The position numbers and the translations under genes are program-made. The notes under the pieces are model-generated. The model was not told the origin of the DNA and made no database searches. It saw only the letters and a program-made list of their open reading frames with translations. From CAZPCZ01 sp964585225 (GTDB lineage Bacteria; Patescibacteriota; Patescibacteriia; JACPHY01), in contig CAZPCZ010000052.1 of the NCBI GenBank assembly GCA_964585225.1, positions 1 to 9,188 of the forward strand: a DNA stretch of 9,188 bases. The letters run 5' to 3'. Every line of letters begins with the position of its first letter. Within the stretch, counting starts at the first letter, position 1. Positions 1 to 5,746 of the stretch are shown piece by piece.

Positions 1-108
1 ATTGGTTGTCTCCATATTCTCTGCCATGCCATGTTGTGTCCCATCTCGCGCCTGCCTTCCACACACGGTTTCCACTATTCGTTCACCCGTAGTGGAAGGT
101 GGAAAAAG

Positions 109-140
109 ACACAATTTGCTACGATCGTATCAAATTGTGT
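109..140. promoter_or_regulatory. 32 bp palindrome upstream of the PaaX/Cas2-like gene (candidate operator)
   Basis: The half-site ACACAATTTG at 109-118 is mirrored by CAAATTGTGT at 131-140 around a TACGATCGTA core at 120-129. Fifteen of 16 pairs match; only 119/130 fails. There is no spacer at the centre, which suits a symmetric dimer or a cruciform better than a terminator loop. A related palindrome lies on the other side of the gene at 847-880. On the minus strand the stem is followed by CTTTTT, so a terminator pointing left is the alternative. An operator for autoregulation is inference from position. Confidence 0.7.
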
Positions 141-145
141 ACTTT
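116..145 (+). promoter_or_regulatory. Possible promoter of the PaaX/Cas2-like gene
   Basis: TTGCTA at 116-121 and TACTTT at 140-145 are 18 bp apart and resemble sigma70 -35 and -10 boxes. They lie almost wholly within the palindrome at 109-140, so protein bound there would block RNA polymerase. The boxes match consensus only in part, and this is a weak call. Confidence 0.3.
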
Positions 146-203
146 GAGTGGGAGGGGGAGTCTGCGGGGGGATCGTGTCTATGGGGATGGCCTTGGGGCA
201 AGC

Positions 204-776
204 ATGATTATGCCAATGAAAGCGAAGCATCGAGAGGCGGCGTGGTCGCTCACTGAAGCCGTCATCGTTGGGATTGCTGCGTTGGTGACCGGAGGGGAGG
301 CGCTTCCATCGTACCGTGGGATTTACCGCCTGCTCCGGAAGGAGATCCATCGGGAATTTGAAGCGCGCAGGATCCCGCAGGCGGTTCGCCGCGCGGAGTC
401 TCGCGGGTTTATTCGTATCACACGAGTGCGGCATGAGTTCCGTATCCAGGTCACGGAGAAAGGACACCAGCTCCTCACGCGGCGAGCGCTCGAAGGCGCA
501 GCGGCGAAGCGTCCGAAGCGGTGGGACGGGCGGTGGCGCGTCCTTGTTTTCGATGTACCGGAAAAGCGACGGCGCGACCGGGATGTGCTCCGGAAGACGC
601 TTCGGCGTCTCGGATTCTATCACCTCCAGCACAGTGTTTGGGTGTACCCATTTGACTGTAAGACGCTCATCGCAACGATGCGCGCGGCGTATGATTTTTC
701 ACACATTACCGTCCGCCATATCCTCGCAAAGGAGATCGAGGACGACGCCGCGCTCCGACTCCACTTCGATATCTGA
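204..776 (+). CDS. PaaX-like transcriptional regulator with Cas2-type C-terminal domain
   Basis: A 190-residue protein. An N-terminal helical segment (about 15-45) leads into a winged helix-turn-helix (about 50-90, with RRIPQAVRRAESRGFI and a wing ending in VTEKG). The linker RWDGRW is at 106-111. It is followed by a Cas2-like ferredoxin fold starting with LVFDVPEKRRR (114-124) and containing LGFYHLQHSVWVYPF (136-150). The order wHTH-RWDGxW-FDVPEK-LGFxxLQxSVxVxP is that of PaaX-family proteins frequent in CPR genomes and often labelled Cas2. The Asp of FDVPE sits where Cas2 has its metal-binding Asp, but DNA-binding regulation is as likely as nuclease activity. No cas1 or CRISPR array is present. 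ATG 204 is chosen over GTG 99, which lies in the palindrome region; 210 and 216 are also in-frame ATGs. GGGG at 195-198 is the only Shine-Dalgarno-like match. Confidence 0.82.
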   Translation: MIMPMKAKHREAAWSLTEAVIVGIAALVTGGEALPSYRGIYRLLRKEIHREFEARRIPQAVRRAESRGFIRITRVRHEFRIQVTEKGHQLLTRRALEGAAAKRPKRWDGRWRVLVFDVPEKRRRDRDVLRKTLRRLGFYHLQHSVWVYPFDCKTLIATMRAAYDFSHITVRHILAKEIEDDAALRLHFDI

Positions 777-897
777 GGGTGTTCGTTGGAGTACATAGAG
801 GAGGATGAGGTGCGCTGCGTCAGCGTCGATATCGAGATTTCGAAAAGACACAATCTGGTACGATCGTACCAGTTTGTGTCATTCTGCCCTGTGCGTG
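777..897. other. Convergent intergenic region holding the second palindrome
   Basis: This 121 bp gap separates the 3' ends of the PaaX/Cas2-like gene (+) and the glycosyltransferase gene (-). Apart from the palindrome at 847-880 I see no gene or further structured element in it. Confidence 0.5.
847..880 (-). terminator. 34 bp palindrome: terminator of the glycosyltransferase gene and/or second operator copy
   Basis: GACACAAT at 847-854 is mirrored by the arm ending GTGTC at 880 around the same TACGATCGTA core (859-868). Sixteen of 17 pairs match; 854/873 fails. It matches the palindrome at 109-140 (extended to 108-141) at 28 of 34 positions, and both are preceded on the plus strand by GAAAA. 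On the minus strand it starts 18 bp past the glycosyltransferase stop and is followed by TTTT, which fits an intrinsic terminator. The absence of a distinct loop and its near-identity to the upstream copy argue for an additional protein-binding or mobile-repeat role. Confidence 0.6.
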
Positions 898-2283
898 TCA
901 ATACGCTCCTTTTGTGCGGATGATGGCGAGCGGTGTGCGTAGGAGGATGACGACGTCGAGGCCGAGGGACCAGTGCTCGATGTAGAAGGTGTCCACCTTC
1001 ACTTCCTCATCGAAGTCGAGGTCGGCGCGGCCGGAGACCTGTGCGAGGCCGGTGATGCCGGGCTTCAGCGCGAGGACTTTTCGGTGGTGCTTTCGGTACT
1101 CCGCGACCTCCGCGGGGAGGTGTGGGCGCGGACCGACGAGTGACATGGAGCCCGCAAGGACGTTGAAGAGCTGTGGGAGTTCATCGAGGGACCAGCGACG
1201 GATGCATCGTCCGACCCGCGTGACGCGCGGGTCATCTTTGATTTTTGGGATGATGCCGGAGCGGTCCGATCGTTTGCGGAGACCCTCCCATTCCTCGTGT
1301 GCGCCAACGCGCATGGAACGGAATTTCAAGAACGTGAACGGCCGACCGGCTTGCCCGACGCGCTCCTGTCGGAAGAGGACGCCTCCACGGGAGTCCAGCG
1401 CGATGGCGATGGCGATGAGCAGGAGAACGGGGGAGCACAGGATCAGGAGCAGCGCGCTGGCGACAATGTCGAACGCGCGTTTGATGATGCGCCCCCAGCC
1501 TTCGAGCGGCGTGCGCTTTGGCTCGATGAGTGGGACACCGGCGAACGTGTCCACCGTCACGCGTGTCGTGTGCGTCGTGAGGAGGTCGGCGGCGTACCGA
1601 ATGGGGATGTGGTGGTCGTCGCAGAAATCAATGAGCGTGTGGAGCGCGGCAGGATTCGGCGGCGTCGTCGCGTCAATCACCTCATCAATGGTTTCGCGCT
1701 GCCATGCAGCCGCGAGTTTTTCGGCAGCGCCGTTCGTGAATGTCTCGATGCGCTGGACGATGCGGAAGCCCAAGCTCGGTCGCTGACGGAACGCTTCCAC
1801 GAGCGCGTCCGCCGCACGGCCGGTGCCGATGAGCACGATGCGGTGCGCGCCGATGCCCGCAGCAAAGAGGCGCCGCTCGATCACGCGGACGACGGTGCGG
1901 CCGAACCCGACGCACACGATGGCGAGTGGCCAACTCACGAGCACGATGAATCGCGATGCGAAGAGCTCGCGAGAGAACACGATCGCGGCGAGCACGAGCG
2001 CGAACCCGGTCGAGCACCCGAGGAAGATGCGCGCGAACTCCGAGCGCCAGCTCCGTCGGGCGGCCGTCGCATAGAGTCCGGCGAGCGCGAACACGAGGAT
2101 CCACACCGCGGCGACGATTGCTGCGAGTTCCAGGAACTCCGGGAGTGGCAGGAAGAACCGGATCGGCCGGAGCTCCGCGACCGACTCGAACCGGATGAAG
2201 TACGCGAGCACCGCCGCGCCGATCAGCGCAGCGTAGTCGAGGGGCACGAGCAGTACCGAAATGGTCATCTCTGAACGCTTCAT
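898..2283 (-). CDS. Sugar transferase, polyprenyl glycosylphosphotransferase family (WcaJ/exopolysaccharide type)
   Basis: 461 residues. Enzymes of this family move a sugar-1-phosphate from a nucleotide sugar to undecaprenyl phosphate at the inner membrane, the first step of surface polysaccharide assembly. Four N-terminal membrane segments (about 10-30, 53-71, 88-107, 112-132) are followed by a Rossmann-like domain (GTGRAAD, 153-159). The catalytic transferase domain begins at KRAFDIV (268) with its membrane helix. It carries FRQERVG (304-310), DDPRVTRVGR (350-359), DELPQLFNVL (367-376), GPRP (384-387) and KPGITGLAQVSGR (407-419). The frame stays open to 2496, but the extra part lies in rnpB and its terminator, so the start must be downstream. 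ATG 2283 is chosen and ATG 2268 is an alternative; neither has a strong Shine-Dalgarno. Length and domain order are normal for the family. The sugar specificity cannot be read from sequence. Confidence 0.92.
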   Translation of the reverse strand: MKRSEMTISVLLVPLDYAALIGAAVLAYFIRFESVAELRPIRFFLPLPEFLELAAIVAAVWILVFALAGLYATAARRSWRSEFARIFLGCSTGFALVLAAIVFSRELFASRFIVLVSWPLAIVCVGFGRTVVRVIERRLFAAGIGAHRIVLIGTGRAADALVEAFRQRPSLGFRIVQRIETFTNGAAEKLAAAWQRETIDEVIDATTPPNPAALHTLIDFCDDHHIPIRYAADLLTTHTTRVTVDTFAGVPLIEPKRTPLEGWGRIIKRAFDIVASALLLILCSPVLLLIAIAIALDSRGGVLFRQERVGQAGRPFTFLKFRSMRVGAHEEWEGLRKRSDRSGIIPKIKDDPRVTRVGRCIRRWSLDELPQLFNVLAGSMSLVGPRPHLPAEVAEYRKHHRKVLALKPGITGLAQVSGRADLDFDEEVKVDTFYIEHWSLGLDVVILLRTPLAIIRTKGAY

Positions 2284-2294
2284 ACGAACATCGT

Positions 2295-2323
2295 ACCCTA
2301 ACACGGTGCGGTCAAAAACACAA
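2295..2323 (-). promoter_or_regulatory. Possible promoter of the glycosyltransferase gene
   Basis: On the minus strand TTGTGT (2318-2323), a 17 bp spacer and TAGGGT (2295-2300) form a weak -35/-10 pair. TGT directly before the -10 (2301-2303) makes it an extended -10. Transcription would start near 2288, giving a 5 nt leader for ATG 2283 or about 20 nt for ATG 2268. The -35 overlaps the rnpB terminator stem, so readthrough from rnpB is the alternative source of mRNA. Confidence 0.35.
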
Positions 2324-2354
2324 GACCCTCCGATGATATCGAAGGGCCTCGTGT
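2314..2354 (-). terminator. Intrinsic terminator of rnpB
   Basis: On the minus strand ACACGAGGCCCTTCGAT (2354-2338) pairs over 17 positions, three of them G-U, with ATCGGAGGGTCTTGTGT (2334-2318). The loop is three nucleotides (2337-2335) and the run TTTTT ends at 2314. It follows directly on the last P1 base of RNase P RNA. Confidence 0.9.
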
Positions 2355-2834
2355 GCTGCGGGTGTCGTATAAGCCGAATTCTGTCCCCGCCGAAACCTGA
2401 CGGATTCAGGCGGGTGATGATCATCTCTCTTGGCGACACATTGCTGCGCCGCTCCTGCGGGGGTTTCTCCCCTTGCACCGGGTAGGTGTTTGCCACGGCG
2501 CCTCTCTCGAGGCAGTCCCGCGTGAGTTCTTACCTCACGATTTCGCCCTTACCGGAACGTTTCGAGGCAGGAGTTCCGGCGGTATATTTTCTGTTGCGGT
2601 CCATGCGCAGACGGTCCTACGCCATCTGTGCGGGATCCCCTCCGGTGACGATCGCCACCGAAAGACTCTCCGTGGGTTTGGCGATACTGAAGGCGCTAGC
2701 GCACACTCCAACATCGTTGCTCCCCGTCGCTGTTAGCGACTACCACTGGCATCCCGACTCGCGTCGGGAAGGGTGTTCGGACTTTCCTCTACCGCGCTTG
2801 CGCGCGACAGCGATCACCCAGACACCCGCAGCAT
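2354..2834 (-). ncRNA. rnpB: RNase P RNA (bacterial type)
   Basis: This is the catalytic RNA that trims the 5' leader from precursor tRNAs. The conserved 5' block GAGGAAAGTCCGAACACC lies at 2789-2772 and the 3' block GACAGAATTCGGCTTAT at 2385-2369. Their AGTCCGAA and TTCGGCTT parts form helix P4, differing from the common GGG/CCC version by paired changes. Ends pair as P1: TGCTGCGGGTGTC at 2833-2821 against GACACCCGCAGCA at 2366-2354, 13 bp without mismatch. A CGCGCGCAAGCGCG hairpin near 2803-2793 fits P3, and GAGGTAAGAACTCAC near 2537-2523 fits the conserved central region. At about 480 nt it is longer than the usual 350-400 nt, so it probably has extended peripheral helices. The 5' end is set from the promoter, the 3' end from P1 and the terminator. 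Confidence 0.95.
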
Positions 2835-2838
2835 GAGG

Positions 2839-2867
2839 AGCGTACCATGGAGATGGCTGGATGTCAA
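2839..2867 (-). promoter_or_regulatory. rnpB promoter
   Basis: On the minus strand a perfect TTGACA -35 (2867-2862) is followed by a 17 bp spacer and TACGCT (2844-2839) as -10, preceded by TGG (extended -10). Initiation about 6-7 nt later falls at 2832-2834, exactly where helix P1 begins. The -35 box overlaps the start codon region of the divergent gene at 2861. Confidence 0.8.
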
Positions 2868-3373
2868 TGAACCCAGTCCGCATGGATATCTTCTCCCACG
2901 GGCTCTGGACGAACGTCGTGTACCTGAAGGCCCGCCGGCGGGACCGGTGGTGGGCGGTCGCATTCGCGTTGCTGCCGGACCTCATCCCGTTCGGCTCGTT
3001 CTTCCTCCAGGAGCTCGCGGTGCACGGCATCCACGACGGGCCGCCGACGTTCAAACCATCCGCGCTCGCCTGGATCACCGCGACCTACCCGCTCACGCAC
3101 AGCCTCGTGGTGTTCGTGATCGCCTTCGGCCTCGTTTCGTTCTGCCGACGCGGTCGCGTGTACCTCCCGATGCTCGCGTGGGGGTTGCACGTCGTGACGG
3201 ACATCCCGACGCACCGTCAGACGTTCTTCCCGACCCCGTTCCTCTGGCCGTTCTCAGACTATTCCGTCGACGCGATCTCCTGGGCAGACCCGCGCTTCCT
3301 CATCCCGAACCTCCTCGCACTCACGGTCGTGTACGCGGTGGTCGGCATCCGGTGGTGGCGGACCCGCCATTGA
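2861..3373 (+). CDS. YdjM/DUF457-like membrane-bound metal-dependent hydrolase
   Basis: A 170-residue integral membrane protein. Histidine and aspartate motifs typical of the YdjM/DUF457 group of predicted membrane-bound metal-dependent hydrolases are present. They are DIFSHGLW (9-16), LLPDLIPF (37-44), THSL (79-82), LHVVTDIPTH (109-118) and WPFS (129-132). Hydrophobic stretches at about 30-50, 80-95, 100-112 and 147-163 span the membrane. The substrate is not known for the family. ATG 2861 follows GGAG (2849-2852) at 8 nt; ATG 2867 and ATG 2882 (giving MDIFSHG) are alternatives. It diverges from rnpB, whose promoter overlaps this start, so the two transcription units may interfere. The next gene begins 78 bp downstream on the same strand. 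Confidence 0.75.
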   Translation: MSMNPVRMDIFSHGLWTNVVYLKARRRDRWWAVAFALLPDLIPFGSFFLQELAVHGIHDGPPTFKPSALAWITATYPLTHSLVVFVIAFGLVSFCRRGRVYLPMLAWGLHVVTDIPTHRQTFFPTPFLWPFSDYSVDAISWADPRFLIPNLLALTVVYAVVGIRWWRTRH

Positions 3374-3451
3374 CGAGCGCACGATGGTTGGGTACCGTGA
3401 TGGAACGTTCCTTCCCAAACTGCCCAATCACCCAACGCAACCGGAGGTCCC

Positions 3452-4225
3452 ATGGGCACCGTCTTCGTCGGCTGCTACCTGCTCGTTTGGTCATGGCTGT
3501 TCGCCCTCCTCGAGATCGCGACCGAGGGCCCGGTCGGCTGGGCGTTCGCTGCACCGACCTGGCGGAAGCGATCGGTCGTCTACGGTGCGCTCATGAGCGG
3601 CAAGGAGCTCACCGGCTACCACGTCTGGATGTTCATCCTCCCGCTCTTCCTCCTCTTCGGCTGCTTCGTGTTCGCGGCGTACTGGAGCGTCCCGCTCTTC
3701 ACCCCGGCGCGTGCGGTCGAGCTCCTCGCCTGCTACTTCCTGCTCTGCCCGCTCTGGGACTTCGAGTGGTTCCCGCTCAATCCCCACTTCGGCTTGGGGC
3801 GGTTCCGCGCCGGTGAGATCTGGTGGCACCAGAAGTGGATCGGACGGATCCCGCAGGACTACCCCGGCGCGCTCGTGCTCGTCGTCGTATGCGGTGCGAT
3901 CGCGGCACACCTCCTCGGCGGCGGCGTCGCGGTGTGGTTCCGACTCTCGGGCGTGCTCGGTGTGCTCCTCTGCGGTGCGTTCGTGACGACGTTCGTGGCG
4001 CCCGCTGTGCAGCGCTGGCAGCGACGGATGCGCGAGCAGTTTCAGCTCGCCGAGGACTGGGCACGCTGGCTCACCACCGCGGAGCTCCAGCGGCTCACCG
4101 AGGCACAGGCGACGCTCGAGGGAGCACGGGCAGAGCTCGCCGGGATCGGGCGGCTCCGCGCCCAGCGTGAGCAGCTCGGAGTCCCGAAGTCGACGTCGAG
4201 CGTCGGAGCGGGAGGCACATCGTGA
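3452..4225 (+). CDS. Multi-pass membrane protein of unknown function with C-terminal coiled coil
   Basis: 257 residues; I do not recognise a named family. Five hydrophobic segments (about 4-22, 57-78, 88-102, 139-160, 165-186) are followed by a charged, helical tail at 187-243 that looks like a short coiled coil. Between segments three and four is a striking block at 102-137 rich in Trp, His and Asp. It contains WDFEWFPLNPHFGL and IWWHQKWIGRIPQDY and is the best candidate for a conserved active or metal-binding site. ATG 3452 has AGGAGG-like sequence (GGAGG, 3443-3447) 4 nt upstream. The stop overlaps the start of the next gene (4222-4225), so the two are translationally coupled and probably act together. 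Its tail residues KSTSSVGAGG look disordered. Confidence 0.7.
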   Translation: MGTVFVGCYLLVWSWLFALLEIATEGPVGWAFAAPTWRKRSVVYGALMSGKELTGYHVWMFILPLFLLFGCFVFAAYWSVPLFTPARAVELLACYFLLCPLWDFEWFPLNPHFGLGRFRAGEIWWHQKWIGRIPQDYPGALVLVVVCGAIAAHLLGGGVAVWFRLSGVLGVLLCGAFVTTFVAPAVQRWQRRMREQFQLAEDWARWLTTAELQRLTEAQATLEGARAELAGIGRLRAQREQLGVPKSTSSVGAGGTS

Positions 4226-4986
4226 AGTACCTCGCGTTCGGCGATTCGATGTCCATTGACACGTACCCGCTGCTCAGCGATGGGGTGAGGGGGTTCCCCT
4301 CGCTCATCGTCGAGAACGATGATGGACGCTTCTCCGATTTTCGTGGCCGCGACCTGCGGACGCTCCACCGTGACGTCGTCCACGAAAACTTCGCGGTGGA
4401 CGGCGCGACGAGCGAACAGGTGCTCGCCACGCAACTCCCCCGCGCCGCATCGCGACTCGCGAGCGGCGCCGACCTGGTGACGCTCACGATCGGCGGGAAC
4501 GACCTCCTCGCGACTGGGCTCGCGCTCATCGGAGAGCGCGCGGCAATGGATGCATCAGCGGTCGCGGCCCGTTTCGATGATGCTGCGGCGCGCTTCGGCG
4601 GTCGGCTGCGGGGTATCCTCCGGGAGCTCCGCGCGCACGCGTCTACGGTGCTCGTCGGCACCATCTACGATCCGACGGATGGCACCGGTAGGTTCACGGA
4701 TCCGACGTTCTCTGCGGGGTTCGGTATGCTCCTCTCGCCGGAAGCGACCGTGCGCATGCTCGGCGTGTGGAATGGGATGATCGTGGGCGCGGCCTTCGAC
4801 ACGGGCGCGCGGCTCGTGGACATCCACCGCCATTTCCTCGGGCACGGCGACCACTCCGCGGATTCGGGGAGCCCGTACCACGATGCGGCCGATCCGACCC
4901 GTTGGACGTACCAGACGATCGAGCCGAACGGCCGCGGGGCACACGAGCTCCGCCGCTGCTTCTGGGAAACGCTCGCGAGACGATAG
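4222..4986 (+). CDS. SGNH/GDSL-type hydrolase (putative esterase/lipase)
   Basis: 254 residues with GTG start. The SGNH fold blocks are visible. Block I is FGDSMS (6-11) with nucleophile Ser9, and Gly61 in VDGATS (59-64) fits the oxyanion glycine. GGND (91-94) is block III, and a late His region comprises VDIHRHFLGHGDH (199-211) and IEPNGRGAHELR (233-244). The usual DxxH of block V is not in its standard form, so the catalytic His could be one of those in the GHG motif or His241. There is no signal peptide, since the first beta strand starts at residue 2, so it is probably cytoplasmic. GGAGG at 4211-4215, 6 nt upstream, and the 4 nt overlap with the preceding gene fix the start. Substrate unknown; an acyl ester of a lipid or glycan is a guess from the membrane-protein neighbours. 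Confidence 0.82.
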   Translation: MKYLAFGDSMSIDTYPLLSDGVRGFPSLIVENDDGRFSDFRGRDLRTLHRDVVHENFAVDGATSEQVLATQLPRAASRLASGADLVTLTIGGNDLLATGLALIGERAAMDASAVAARFDDAAARFGGRLRGILRELRAHASTVLVGTIYDPTDGTGRFTDPTFSAGFGMLLSPEATVRMLGVWNGMIVGAAFDTGARLVDIHRHFLGHGDHSADSGSPYHDAADPTRWTYQTIEPNGRGAHELRRCFWETLARR

Positions 4987-4990
4987 GAAG

Positions 4991-5015
4991 GAGACCATCC
5001 CAATGGGATGGTCTC
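4991..5015. terminator. Terminator-like hairpin between convergent genes
   Basis: GAGACCATCCC (4991-5001) pairs perfectly with GGGATGGTCTC (5005-5015) around an AAT loop, 4 nt past the SGNH hydrolase stop. It is followed by TCT on the plus strand and by CTTCC on the minus strand, so it may stop transcription from both sides, although neither T-run is strong. It is related in sequence to the hairpin at 5711-5740, with paired base changes. Confidence 0.6.
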
Positions 5016-5038
5016 TCTGCGCTAGTGTTCCGGCGCGG

Positions 5039-5635
5039 TCACTTCTGGCTGGCGATCATCTCTTCGACGCGCGTGACGACCGCACGATCGAGGTGACTTC
5101 CGAGCGAGAGACCGAAGCGGTCGAAGAAGCGGATGATCGCCGCAAGATCCCCGGCGGTGAGTCCATCCATCTGTCCGAGATCACCCACGTTCTTTCGGAC
5201 AAGCTCGTAGTTGAAACGGATGCCAGCTCCCTCGAGGGCGCGCTGCCCCTCCGGTGAGATCGGGATTGCGACGCCGCATCGCGTCGCGAGCGTCGCGTAC
5301 CCTGCGGTGGGGCTCATGACCTCGATGAGCAGTGGGGCGCCTCGTCTCCCGCGTTGCCCGGTACCGGGCATTACGGCGATCGCCGACCGCTGGGGTTCCG
5401 TCGCAACGTTCGGCGGACGGCCCGATGCGATCGCACGCGTCGTGCGCTCCACAGCCTCCCAGCTCCCGAGCGTCACGCGGAGCGCCGCGAGGTGCTCCAC
5501 GGCCGCGAGCCAGTCCTCGCGTGGACGTTCGGCGAAGTGGGTTCCGAGGTGTTGCTCCGCGGCGCGGACGATCTCCTCGCCGTACTGACTCGCGAGTTCG
5601 GCGAGTCGAGTGTACCAATGGTCTTGCTTCGACAT
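5039..5635 (-). CDS. Hypothetical protein, 198 residues
   Basis: I do not recognise this protein. The N-terminal 70 residues look all-helical (MSKQDHWYTRLAELASQYG onward). A middle part (about 72-130) contains a basic, glycine-rich stretch PGTGQRGRRGAP (90-101) followed by short hydrophobic strands (LLIEVM, GVAIPIS). The C-terminal third is helical again (GDLAAIIRFFDRFG, 162-175). No signal peptide or membrane segment is seen, so it should be cytoplasmic. ATG 5635 is chosen because GGAGGAG sits directly upstream and the likely promoter would start transcription near 5647. The in-frame GTG at 5653 would lie upstream of that. It stands alone between two related hairpins (4991-5015 and 5711-5740) and so is probably a single-gene unit. 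Coding is supported by the strong ribosome binding site and promoter rather than by homology. Confidence 0.7.
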   Translation of the reverse strand: MSKQDHWYTRLAELASQYGEEIVRAAEQHLGTHFAERPREDWLAAVEHLAALRVTLGSWEAVERTTRAIASGRPPNVATEPQRSAIAVMPGTGQRGRRGAPLLIEVMSPTAGYATLATRCGVAIPISPEGQRALEGAGIRFNYELVRKNVGDLGQMDGLTAGDLAAIIRFFDRFGLSLGSHLDRAVVTRVEEMIASQK

Positions 5636-5653
5636 GAACTCCTCCTCCGCCAC

Positions 5654-5682
5654 ACCCTAGCACGGCTCTTCACGCATGGCAA
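5654..5682 (-). promoter_or_regulatory. Promoter of the 198-residue hypothetical gene
   Basis: On the minus strand TTGCCA (5682-5677, five of six to consensus), a 17 bp spacer and TAGGGT (5659-5654) with an upstream TGC (extended -10). Predicted start of transcription is near 5647, 12 nt before the chosen ATG, and leaves room for the GGAGGAG ribosome binding site. Confidence 0.55.
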
Positions 5683-5709
5683 GTCCGGCCACCACGACCG
5701 GGTGGAGGA

Positions 5710-5741
5710 AAGAGGCCGTCCCATCAGTGGGACGGCCTCTT
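5710..5741 (-). terminator. Terminator of glmS
   Basis: A 14 bp stem, AAGAGGCCGTCCCA on the minus strand (5741-5728) with TGGGACGGCCTCTT (5723-5710), closes a four-base loop and is followed by TCC. It begins 5 nt after the glmS stop. The T-run is short, but position and stability support termination. Confidence 0.75.
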
Positions 5742-5746
5742 GATGT

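Larger units (their letters stand above)
1..203. other. Upstream region of the PaaX-like gene, no gene seen
   Basis: I see no convincing coding region here. The in-frame GTG at 99 would add 35 residues of low quality to the next gene and lies across the palindrome at 109-140, so I treat it as non-coding. An 8 bp inverted repeat, TTCCACTA at 70-77 and TAGTGGAA at 90-97, has a 12 nt loop. The segment CCTTCCAC at 55-62 could pair with 92-99 instead, so two alternative small hairpins are possible. Their function is unknown. Confidence 0.4.

Noticed and set aside
99..203. GTG start at 99 for the PaaX/Cas2-like gene
   Set aside because: It would make the palindrome and the likely promoter part of the coding sequence and adds 35 residues without family resemblance.
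1297..2274. 325-codon open frame on the plus strand opposite the glycosyltransferase
   Set aside because: Its protein is a monotonous Arg/Glu/Asp/His-rich product of high-GC antisense sequence, while the minus strand encodes a clear family member.
2473..2836. Small plus-strand open frames near 2473-2836
   Set aside because: They lie opposite RNase P RNA and show no coding character.
2773..3816. 347-codon plus-strand frame across the hydrolase gene
   Set aside because: It starts inside rnpB, is Arg/Pro-rich and has no ribosome binding site; the frame at 2861-3373 has family motifs.
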